From Ulota crispa (lineage: Eukaryota; Streptophyta; Bryopsida; Orthotrichales; Orthotrichaceae), in assembly GCA_963920765.1 (NCBI GenBank), contig OY987244.1:2172501-2236500 (forward strand): DNA of 64,000 nucleotides, written 5' to 3'. A model generated the notes under the pieces. That model was given only the letters and a program-made list of their open reading frames with translations, was not told the DNA's origin and did not search any database. Both the position numbers and the translations under genes were made by a program. Below are positions 47,842-58,600 of the stretch, piece after piece. Every line of letters begins with the position of its first letter. The first letter of the stretch is position 1.

Positions 47842-48766
47842 TGAACCCCTAAAGGAGCATTGTCCCTTTGGGGGACAAATGGGATTTTGGGCATGTACCT
47901 ATGGCTAAACTACTTTGTGTGATTTTTTGAAAATTTTAAGGAAGGTGAGGAATTCAAAGATCTACGTGGGAATGCAACTTTTTCTTCATTCCAACATTGA
48001 TTGAAGAAATTATGCATGAAAATCTAGAAAATGCTGCTCCCGGGCAGCCAAAAACTTCTTTAAAAATTTCAACTCTTTCAAATAAAAATTTGAAATAGGT
48101 TCTTTAGACTTATATAAACATGGGGAGCTTTGAATCATTCAATTTTGATAAATGAGATGAAAGTTATGAGGAGTTTTTGTTTGAGGGCAGTTATGGAATC
48201 TCTACTCTAAAATAAACATTGAAGTCCTTTATTTTACTCAATTTTCATTGTTTTGGAAAAAAATAAAATTAAAGGATGTAGATCATTTATCACAACATTA
48301 TAACTGTTGGGATTTGCATTTTTCATTTTAATAATTAGATTCTTAACAATTTAGTGTTTTGACTCATTCTCTACTTCTTTTTACTTACTATTTTTTCCCA
48401 TGTGTTGTATAGTTCCAAAGGATTTAAAAATTCTCCCACACCTACCTAACTTGGTCTTCTACATGGGAAAAATAAATCTCAACTTTGTGTAGAGTAATTT
48501 TTTTGCTCTAAGAGTGGTCAAAGCCTTCTGAAATTTTTGGGCAGCAGAAAAAAAAATAAAACCCGCAATTCAAATGTAAATATCTCACTCATTTTTGTGT
48601 AGATTGAGCTGATTTTTTTACCAAATTTACCTCTTGTAGTCTAATGTAAGATCCTATGGTTGAATTCATGTAAAAATATTGTTTCTTACCATTATACTTG
48701 CTTCCCCAAAAGTGGTAGTTTTCTATGTTTTTCACAAAAAAAATGGCTTGATCCTTTAGGGGTTAA
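47842..48766 (-). repeat. 'TTAACCCCTAAAGG' family element, inverted copy
   Basis: It begins 'gaacccctaaaggagcattg' and ends 'cttgatcctttaggggttaa'. It matches 16506-17434 over its length. It meets another, direct, family member at 48764, so together they form a large imperfect palindrome. Confidence 0.72.
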
Positions 48767-49480
48767 CCCCTAAAATACTAAAATCAATTTTTTGACAAAA
48801 TTGCTCTAAAATTGCCATTTCTAGTACAAGTACCAAATTTTAGATTTTTTTAAAAAAATAAACGTATTATTAAGATCTTGTACTAAATTAGAATCAAAAG
48901 ACGTGAAAAAAAAATTCAAGAGTTCACACCATGTAGATTGTTAGATATTTGAGTTTGAATTGACAAAAAGCCATTTTTTGTCTCTGCAAAAATCTGTGCA
49001 GTAGCACTTCCCAAGGTCATATTTGTATGAAAATGGTTGTAATTTTTTAGTTTTTTTCTTCAAAGCAAGTTGGATACACACTTGAAAATTTTCATATCAA
49101 TTGGAATTGTAAAACACATGGAAAAACAATAGTAAGTAAAAAGAAGTTGACAATGATTCAAGCCACTAAATTGGTAAGAATTTAATTATAGAAATGAAAA
49201 ATTCCAATCCCAATGGTTGTAATGTTGTAACAAACAATCTACATCTTTTCGTTTTGTTTTTTTTTCTAAAATATTGAAAATTGAGTAAATTAATGGACTT
49301 CAAAGTTTATTTTAGAGTAGAGAATCTATCACTATCCGCAAACAAAATTTCCTCATAACTTTCATCTTATTGATAAAATTGGAATGATTCAAAGCTTTCC
49401 AAGTACACATAAATCTAAAGAATGAGTTTTTTTTTTTTTAAATTCACAAATTGTGATTTTTAAAAGAGTTTTCTAATTGC
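48764..49480 (+). repeat. 'TTAACCCCTAAAGG' family element, direct copy, right part diverged
   Basis: It starts TTAACCCCTAAAATAC. From 49140 to 49440 it repeats, in inverse order, blocks of the neighbouring copy ('gattcttacc'/'aatttaattatagaaatg', 'aaatcta' and 'agctttccaagtacacataa'). The right end was not located. Confidence 0.55.
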
Positions 49481-49672
49481 CTGCCAAGCAAAGAAAACTA
49501 CATGTTATGCAATAACTTTTGAACCATGAAGTCAAAAGTTATGAAAATTGTTGGGCCGTAAAGCTTCTCCTTGGACACATCATGTGTGAAAATTTCAAAA
49601 AATATAAATGACAACTCCATTGGTAGCGAGTTGCCCAAAATTGCTATGTTGCCAAAAAAGGGTGTTCAATAC

Positions 49673-50040
49673 TAGGTTTTAATATGTTATTTGTTAATTT
49701 GGGAAAAAGCGTACAAAGTGGGACTTTTGGCTTTTTTCTAGAGAACACCATATTCATTGAATTGGATCCACTGGTTGTTTTCCAATGAAATGAGATTTAT
49801 ACCTTCTAAAATTACATTCTTTTTGGACAGAAAGTTCATTAACTCCTAAAATTTTGAACAAAACGTTCATTAACTTCTGAAATTTTGAACAAAAAATTAT
49901 TAATTAGGTTTAAGGTGACCTCCTTAATTTAATGAATGTGGTTCCATATAATTTGTTGACATAAATTAAGGTGACTATTTTGAATTAAGGTGAGGTACAA
50001 AATGGTACCCATCGTTTTTCCAAATTAATGAACAACACGT
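49673..50040. repeat. Element of the 'ATTCATT-AATTGGGAAAAA' TIR family
   Basis: The ends 'tttgttaatttgggaaaaagcg' and 'cgtttttccaaattaatgaacaa' are inverted repeats. Related ends occur at 59543-60015 and 61616-61869. A direct duplication ('aagttcattaactcctaaaa' / 'acgttcattaacttctgaaa') lies inside near 49830-49895. Confidence 0.55.
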
Positions 50041-50251
50041 TTTAAACATTGTTCCCAATGTTTAGGCTTATACGTTGAAAGATATTTTGATGTTTTGCCT
50101 AAATAAAAGGAGATCTTTTAATGTTTTTCATAGTCTAGAATGAAACAAAAAGTTGCCTCTAGAAAACTTTAATTACTTCACCGGGTAAAGTTTGACATTT
50201 TCATTTTCAACCAAATTTCACTAAAATTGCACTAGAATTTTTTTTTTTATA

Positions 50252-50451
50252 NNNNNNNNNNNNNNNNNNNNNNNNNNNNNNNNNNNNNNNNNNNNNNNNN
50301 NNNNNNNNNNNNNNNNNNNNNNNNNNNNNNNNNNNNNNNNNNNNNNNNNNNNNNNNNNNNNNNNNNNNNNNNNNNNNNNNNNNNNNNNNNNNNNNNNNNN
50401 NNNNNNNNNNNNNNNNNNNNNNNNNNNNNNNNNNNNNNNNNNNNNNNNNNN
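50252..50451. other. Assembly gap, 200 N
   Basis: Exactly 200 unknown bases, probably a gap of standard size. The left flank ends in a poly-T run and the right flank starts inside a variant B repeat copy, so the missing DNA is probably repeat sequence. Confidence 0.99.
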
Positions 50452-51098
50452 CAAAGTTTTGAGGTTTATTTTTGTATGGTGGGAAATTGAGTTGAGAATA
50501 TTTGGAAAAAAATCAAAACAAAAAATACTTAATTTTCATTCTTAAAAAAACATGAGGTAGAAGAAGGTATGAGATTGAACAAAAACTTAAATTGTTAATA
50601 ACCTTGCAATGGAATTGAAACTCAATAACCCTGCTGGTGAGATTGTTCTAGCAAGCAAACTTCACCCTCTCCAACAATTTTTTTTGAAAAAATTTTAAAC
50701 TTGCATTCAAAAATGAAGTTTGTAAGTTATTTTTTGAAGAAGATGTTTGAATTGCCCAAAAAACAAGATTGTCCATAACTTTCTCATAACTAGTCCAAAT
50801 GGAATGAATCAAAGCTTCAGATGTAGACAAAACTATAACCTATGAGAAAAAAAACAAAAAATAAAAAAATTCACGTTTTTGTATTTTTTTTTGCTGCCCA
50901 ATTTGCATAAATTTTTGCTTATTGAGGCATAACTTTTGCTTTTGGGCGTTGAATGGAATAAAAATTATATTCCCCAAAAGCTAATGTGTTTTCCTATCTT
51001 CCAAAAAAAATTAAAAAAATTAGGACAAAAATTGAGGCTGTAGGTACCTGCCCAAAATCCCATTTGTCCCTCGAAAGGACACTCAAGGATTTAGGGGT
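50452..51098 (+). repeat. 'TTAACCCCTAAAGG' family element (variant B), left part lost in the gap
   Basis: It matches the right two thirds of 35798-36713, from 'gaacaaaaacttaaattgtt' to 'caaaatcccatttgtccctc' and the terminal 'aggatttaggggtgaa'. Confidence 0.72.
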
Positions 51099-52724
51099 GA
51101 AATAAGCAATATTATCACATGAAGTGAATAATCCAACAGGTAAAAAATTGTTTCAAAAAGTAGAAATCTTTTTTAGAATTTACAAGGAAATTAAAAACAA
51201 AATACACATAATATATGGAAGCACTAAATTTTAAAATAAAACCCCTCACTGACTCAATTTTGGACTTGTGTGTCTACACACTCAAAAATCAATTTACTTG
51301 CCCTATGCATAACCAATTGCTTGCACTTTTTATGGCATGCTCTCATAAAGGTTCTCACACTCAATGGAAGTGATAGAGTGGAAAATCTCAAACCTATGCT
51401 CTCACAATCCTAAAAGGCCCTTTGGATGTGTTGATTAACTATTGAAATTCTATTTTAGTGTTGCCCATAGGTGTTTTACAAAGTTTAGGTCGGGGATTAA
51501 GTATGTCACTTTAAAACATTGAAAAGTTGTTTAAACAATACTCTTTCATTTTCTTTGTTGTATGTTTCAAATTGTTGTCATGTTGAAAAATGACTCTAGA
51601 TGCATCTATGCCATATTTTGAAAATATATCATTGGGAGATTAGTCTCTAATACTTCACGACAAACACATTTATTTATTGTACCTTCTATCTTGCAAATCA
51701 AACCAAGTCTAATTGCACTTATAACACCATATTAGGTAAATTAGGAGAAACGGAGGAATCATTTTGTACTCCATCTTGATCTTACACACAATAAATGTAG
51801 GCAAGCTATAGCTCAAAGTTGAAAACTATTTGAAAATTTTGTAAGCAATCACTGAGATTTCAATATTGTACAAGAAATTGCATGTTTTTTTTGTAATATG
51901 CTGAATTTTACATAATGACAGAAATAGTGAAAGTCCCAAAATGTACTCTTTTTCCCAACTTACCTAATATGGTGTTTTATGCAATCCCAAATTGTTGTAA
52001 AACCTTTTCCATACTTCACACTTTTCTTCTTTGTTCAATCTACAAGACCCTTTTTGTCTCAATCCCAACTTTAAAGTTGATCAAATCAAAATTCTCTCAT
52101 CAAAACTAGAGTGTTGATTGACATTATTGATATTATTGACAATGTGAGATTTCTTAGTCAACAAACTTCCTTACTAAATCAAAGCATCAAACCTATGATT
52201 TACTTTGGGTAAGATTTGGCTATTAGATAGCTCATTTGGGTGCACAATATGGATAACACAAACAAACAAGTCCATCCATTCTTGCTTTTTAGGGTATTAT
52301 TAAGATTTTGACCTAAAAAGAGAAGAATCGAATTACTATTTTTCAATTTATTAGGTGATATGATTTTAAATCTACATTTTAACATCATGCTAGCAACAAT
52401 GAGCATCACTAACATGTACAGAGTAAGTTTTTTTAACATTTTTAAAAATCAACTGTGAGTTGATTATATTGGACAGACATAAAATCAATTAAGCACTTTG
52501 GGCGGATGGTTGGTTCAATGTGACAACCATGCATCAAACCATTCTTTGGGAATTTGTTATGAATTAGGGTTCAGTTTGTGTGCTCCATTGAAACTGTTGC
52601 ACAACCCCATTGGGTTTGGGTCAGCAATAGCCTCAAGAAAAACTCCAGTTTGATCAAAACTCACGCTTGGTGTCTGCACTGATCGAGTGTTGGTAAGCGG
52701 AGGTTTTGTGAGGAATTAAAAACA
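51099..52724. other. AT-rich intergenic DNA, nothing recognised
   Basis: About 1.6 kb without an exon or a complete repeat that I can support. All reading frames are short and compositionally biased. Confidence 0.5.
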
Positions 52725-53031
52725 GGGAAAATTTCATGGACCCCTGAAGTTTGCAATATTTTCATAGATATCCTGCTTTTTCAGAAGTATCACAAATATC
52801 CTTGGACCAAAAAATTTAGATGTTTGTTTTATTAAGCATGTCACTTCTTTCTTAATTTGTGCGCACACTAGTTTTTTCTTGTTATGCATGTGCATACAAA
52901 TAGAAGGGAAGTGACATGCATAACAAAACAAAAGCCTAAACTTTTTGGTCCAGGGATGTTTGTGATATTTCTGAAAAAGCAGGGTATTTATGAAAATATT
53001 GTAAACTTTAGGGTATCCATGAATTTTTCCC
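52725..53031. mobile_element. Mutator-type foldback MITE, 307 bp
   Basis: Same family as 9557-9871: GGGAAAATTTCATGG at the left, the complement ending TTTTTCCC at the right. The flanks TTAAAAACA (52716-52724) and TTAAAAATA (53032-53040) match at 8 of 9 positions. Confidence 0.87.
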
Positions 53032-53300
53032 TTAAAAATACTAGAGACTTTCTAAGTGCTGGGATACATGGTGCCATCGTGTCAGCGGAATCCAGCTAAG
53101 AATTCACGCAGAATATAGTGCCAGGGCTGGGTTACTTTTCGTTGACACTTTCTTCCTGGTTCCCGTAAGAGATGCGATGATGTTGATGGTAGGCACTTCG
53201 GAGATATTGCATGGCTGTAAATGACAAACTCTATCATGACTCCGGTCAACAGATACTGCACGTAAAATCCACAAAGATGCCAAACAGGGAACGCTTCTAA
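53032..53300. other. GC-richer segment of unknown nature
   Basis: About 250 bases of nearly coding-like composition between two elements. The minus strand is open in two frames, one with hydrophobic CGFYVQYLLTGVMIEFVIYS. I do not recognise it; it may be the remains of an exon. Confidence 0.3.
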
Positions 53301-54558
53301 GAGCATCCTCAATCCAGCTGGGGTTAATACCCTGCATCCGTACTCTCACGGTAGGTCCTAGTTTGTGAACTGCAAACCTGGTCCAATGCTAGTCTAATGC
53401 ACCTAGTATGTGGGATGTAATTTTGAAAGGGATAGCAAAACCTAACCCACACTTGATGGTTTTAGCGTTTTTCAAGAGTTCTTCAAATTGTTCTATATAC
53501 TGTTGTTAAAGCAACCAGCAATGATGACTACTTTGCAAGCCAAAAATAGAGATTTTGTCAGAAACACTTGATGAAAGTCTAACAAAAACAAAGTTAAGAG
53601 TCTTGCTACATGTGTATGTGTTGGGTCAAAGGAGCTGGTGTGTTGCCCGCGTTGGTCGAGGCCACTTGACATAGCTCGATAATCGCAATTAATTGAGCCC
53701 CAATGCAGGCTTTGGATTAAGGTTAGGGCATCTTCATTCCACAACTTGCATCAAGGCTTGGCAATGGTTTTCTAGAGCTTTGTTGCTTGGCCTCCAGGAA
53801 AGTTGGTGACACACCAGCTCATGCAATCAAGTGCACACAAGCAAAGGGAATTGTAAACCCTAATTTTGATGAATTTTTCTAGCATGATTTTTGCTTTTCA
53901 CAAGCAAGGTAGTCATTAATTTGTTGATTAGTAGTATACAAAGAAATTTGAAGAACTCGTCAAGGCCATAAAAACTAGGGGAAATTACAAATAGGGGCAC
54001 AAAAATGAAAAATATTACAAATAGGGGCACAGTTTCAAAATAATTACAAATAGGGGCACAGCTTCAAAATAATTTGTAAGTTTTTGTATTTTTTTTGGTT
54101 TGAGCATTGGTTGATTTAGATATGTCACATCAAATGTTAGCTAACTTTCAAAAAACTTAAAGGCCTCTCCAAATCAAGCTTAAAAAAAGAAATTTTAGCA
54201 AAGAGAATGGCAACTATTAGAAAGACCTCTAAGTTTTTTGGAAGTTAGCTAACACTTGATGTGAAATATCTAAATCAACCAATGCTCAAACCAAAAAAAA
54301 TCACAAAAATTTACTAATTATTTTGAAATTGCACCCCTATTTGTAATTATTTTGAAATTGTGCCCCTATTTATAATATTTTTCATTTTTGTGCCCCTATT
54401 TGTAATTTCCCCTAAAAATTATTGTGTGTAGCCAAGGTTTTGCTAGTCCTTTTAAAATGACGTCCCACATGCCAAATGAATTGGATTAGGTTTGCCATTC
54501 ACAATCTAGGACCCACCATGAGAGTATTATTGCATGGCCTATTGGATTGAGGATGCTC
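53301..54558. mobile_element. PIF/Harbinger-like non-autonomous element, 1.26 kb, TAA target duplication
   Basis: The ends GAGCATCCTCAATCC and GGATTGAGGATGCTC are perfect inverted repeats, extending as diverged arms of about 140 bp ('ggtaggtcctag' / 'ctaggacccacc', 'gcaaaacct' / 'aggttttgc'). TAA flanks both sides (53298-53300 and 54559-54561), the three-base TWA duplication of PIF/Harbinger elements. The interior carries the foldback element at 53978-54412. No transposase was seen. Confidence 0.8.
53978..54412. mobile_element. Foldback element, 435 bp, with repeated termini and a 9-bp target duplication, nested in the Harbinger-like element
   Basis: The ends GGGGAAATTAC and GTAATTTCCCC are inverted repeats. 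Each arm carries three tandem copies of a roughly 30-bp unit with 'aaataggggcac', followed by arms pairing over about 190 bp ('ggtttgagcattggttgatt'). The flanks TAAAAACTA (53969-53977) and TAAAAATTA (54413-54421) match at 8 of 9 positions, as expected for a Mutator-type insertion. Confidence 0.87.
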
Positions 54559-54561
54559 TAA

Positions 54562-55697
54562 GGGTATCCTTCCATGCTTCATTAATGGTTGGGAGAAGCA
54601 TCAAATAACAATAGCTTTCCTTGTTGGTGCTCATGGAAGCAATTTTAGAATCAAGTACGTTTGGTGGAAAATTGGTCATTTTTTAGGTTCAATTTTCTTC
54701 TTTCTTGTTTTTGCCAATTATTAGTGAGGGCTATTTGAATCATCTGTTCTACATGGAAATACCAAATGCAGCAATTAATCATTCTAACTTGAGATTTCTA
54801 ACTACAGCCAATTTAAAACCCCATACTTGATCAATATGGAAATGTCAATTATATATGAAGTGTGTTTGGACCAACACAAAGTCTAGATACACTCCATATA
54901 TAACTGACAACTCCATATGATCAAAAATGGGATTTTTTGTTTTTACAAAACCACCTCCCACCCGCTCACCTGGAAAGAGGCACTTACAGCATGCGCATGA
55001 GTTGCGCCACTAGCCTCAGGATTATTGTAGCTCATTTTGGTCCGCACCAAAGACTCTCCAAATTGTAGAAATGTAAAGAGCACTGCATGAAAGCATGGAG
55101 GCTTTCTATTGAAGAGGAATATGGCATGACTAGTGTATTCAAGTTCTTCAAACTACTACAGCATTGATGGCAAAGTTTTTTCTGAAATTTACGTGTCACG
55201 TCACTTTAAGGCCTTTCCTGACACTGTAAAAGCAAGCTTGAAGACATGCCCACTTTTTCTTTATTCTAGAGTTTTGTTGGTGTGTTGGAGGCTCAACCAC
55301 CGTCTTTAAATGCGAAAAGTGGCACTCCATCGGAAACGCCACCTGGAATGTCACCGATGGGCATGCTGACATGTTCTGAATGATTCTAATAAAAAACACC
55401 GCAAACAAGACAATCAGGTCATCAAGATACATAATCCACCAGAATCCGGACGAGGCACCCAGCTTTTGAGGTCATGGCCCAGTCAACAACCACTAACGTA
55501 CAAACGATTTCACGCCCTAGGGTCACAGTAGATCCTGGTGAGGCATCTGGATTCTGGGCACACAGTCTGACAAACACAGATGCCGAGACCGTGGCTTCAA
55601 CCACAGTTTCTGAAGGAACCTCAGGGCCTGCAAAAGGTCCGAGACGTGAGCTTGAAACTGAAAAAATTGCAGCAAGTTTGTGGAATTCTCGCAAGCA
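54562..55697 (+). promoter_or_regulatory. Upstream region and leader of the P450 gene
   Basis: AT-rich DNA turns GC-richer from about 55200 towards the start codon at 55698. A short inverted pair ('attatatatgaagtgtgttt' and 'cactccatatataact') lies near 54850-54905. Open frames at 55474-55831 on both strands precede or overlap the first exon and have no domain. The transcription start cannot be placed. Confidence 0.4.
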
Positions 55698-58600
55698 ATG
55701 GCGACTGCGAAGATGGCGTCCCTGTCCTCAACTTCAGAAACGCTCTTGGTAGGAGTTTGAGCTCGCCTCTTGATTCTGCTGACTTCATCCATTGCCACGT
55801 ACACTCAACCTCGAGTCTCATGAATTTCTAGAAGTAGACAGTCAAGTTACAGTTATGTATTGCGGGACATTCAAAACGAACAATTCTCATGCTTCAATTT
55901 GATGTTCCCAGCATGATGCATATTGAGAGTGGTCTGAAAACCAGGAATGAGATGGGGGTGGATTTTGGGATTTTGATGGGTGCAGGTCGTGGCAGTGGCG
56001 TTGCTGGTGATCTACGTGACTTACAAGATGGTGTCGATGTTGCCATACAAGGGCAAGCTCACGTTACCACCGGGGCCACCAGCATTGCCCATCATTGGAT
56101 CCTTGCACTTGCTAGGCACACACCCGCACCAGAACTTAGCAGCCATGGCTAGCAAGTACGGACCTCTGATGTCGGTGAGACTGGGCCAAAAGCTTTGCAT
56201 CGTTGCCACGTCCGCCGACGCCGCGAAGGAGTTGCTCAAGTTCCAAGACGCCAACTTCTGCTCGCGCCCGCGCGTGCGCGCTGCGCAACTGCTCATGCCC
56301 AAAGGTCAGTAATTAAACCCGTCCATCGCAATGAATTTTCAGCTATGGTGTTGTTTAGATCTTTGCTAACCTGACTGGATGGTATGATATCATACGGTTC
56401 AGATCTAGTGTTCAATGAGAACACGCCCGTGTTTCGACTACTACGCAAAATGATGCAAGGGGAGTTGACGTCGGCGAAGCGGCTAGAGGCGTCGAAGCAC
56501 ATTCGAACGGAGGAAACGGCCTTCATGCTGCAGTCGATCTCACAACAACAGACAGGTCCTGTTCAGTTGAGGGCCCACTTGAACGTGATGACGACTAATA
56601 TCTTGTCCCGCATGGTGCTCAACAAGCGGTTCCTGTCGTGCGACGAGGTCACGGACGAGGTGCAGGAGTTCCGGGAGATCGTGGAGGGGCTGCTGGACTG
56701 CTTTGCTGCGATTCATCCCAAAGACTTCTTCTCCATCCCGAAGTGGGTGGATCCGCTGGGGTTGGACGCCCGCTTTCTGAAGCAGCGCGTTCGCATGGAT
56801 GCGTTCTACAGCACGATGGTGAGCCAGCATCTGGAGTACCGGCGGAGGAAGCCGGTGTCGGAGGAGGGGCAGACGACGATGCTGGACGTGCTGCTGGAGT
56901 ATGTGGAGAACGAGCCTGACGTGACGGAGGAGCACGCCAAAGGGGTGGTGTGGGACGTATTCGCCGCCGGGACGGACACCAGCATGCTCACCAGCGAGTG
57001 GGCCATGGCGGAGATTCTGCGCCATCCTGCTGTGATGGCCACAGCGCAGTTGGAGCTCGACCAGGTCAGCGCTTTCACCTCTTACGACTCTTATCATTTC
57101 ATGACAAAATATTAGGGTTTAGGTAGTTATACCCATTCCCAGCCATGTACCCAGTTCCGACACTATGTAGACAGGGTGGTCATTTCAATCTTAAAATGAT
57201 CACTTTGGTTATATAGTGACGGTATTGGGTACATGTTTGACAATGGGTATACCTACTTTAGTCACATCTTCATTGCAATTTCAATTTTCAAAAAATGAGG
57301 ACGTGACACTCTTTACTTAATTAGTGGAGGTAACGTTTCTTGAAGATTGAGAATTTTTCTTCTTCGCTTAGGAGAAGAATGGGTGTGAATGAAGTTTTAG
57401 CATGTGAAATTTCTAAGGAAAGTTTCATGGATACCTCTGAAGTTTGCAATATTTTCATGGATACCCATGCTTTTTCAGAAATATCACAAATACCCTTGGG
57501 ACAAAAAATTTAGGTGTTTGTTTTGTTGTGCATGTCACTTCCTTTCTTCTTTTGTGCACATGCATAATAAGAAAGAAGTACCGTCCACACAAAGGAAGAA
57601 AGAAATGACATGCATAACAAAACAAACGTCTAATTTTTTTGATCCAAGGATATTTGTGATGTTTCTAAAAAAGCATGAGTATCCATGAAAATATTGCAAA
57701 CTTCAAGGATATCCATGAAACTTTCCCAAGTTTCTACTAGTGCGTGTCTCTTTTTCAACTCTCTCCACTTGCTTTCACCCTCCTTGTTCCTCTTTCAATG
57801 TGAATGAAGCTTATTTTCTTACCACATTATCATTTTTTAAGCAAGCCATTCTCCACCGCCCATAAAGAGGAAATCACACCTTCTTCATGGAGAGGTGCTC
57901 CAATTGACTCCTATCTTCACGTAGCAAAAAACTATCTAAATTAACATTGATATGATGGGTAGGGTGCAAGAGGGACCAAACCAAATAAACATTAATCCTC
58001 TGGTTGGATTATATCAATTAAAACTCTATTAAATAGTAGTGGGAAGGCGGAACGGTTCATTTTTTCTGGGAATCAAAATTGTAAAAGGTGCTATCAATTT
58101 TGTATTTTTTTAGTAAATCCAGACATGAGACTTGGAAAATAATGCTTGAAACTTCAGATCCCAATTTTCAACCTCTCCACCTGTTATATTCTAAGAATTC
58201 AATAAGAATTGGGACATAATGTGCAATAGGACTTGGGACATAATGTGAAGCTATAGGAGCGGTACACACTATGTTTTATGTCCAGATTCTTTAAGTTCAT
58301 GTTTAATGGGTCAACCCTCAATTTTATTAGACCTAAAAGAACAAAACAAAATACCAATGAAAACCTTGAAAACTTTAGCAAACAAATTGGTGGGGTTTGG
58401 CTTTCGGGTTGGGTGTTCATTTTCGCTACGTCTAATTCATGAGTAAAGTCCCACCTACTTAACCAACAAGACTTCCAAAATTTATTGACAATTAAGCATC
58501 TTTAAATGAATAAGGATATACATGCACAACTCTAAGCCCCAATTTGCATTTGCTCAATAAGGTGGAGGGAAATCAAATCAACCAAAGATTGATTGCAAGT

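Noticed and set aside
50221-50454. Open frame spanning the gap
   Set aside because: Made of unknown bases only.
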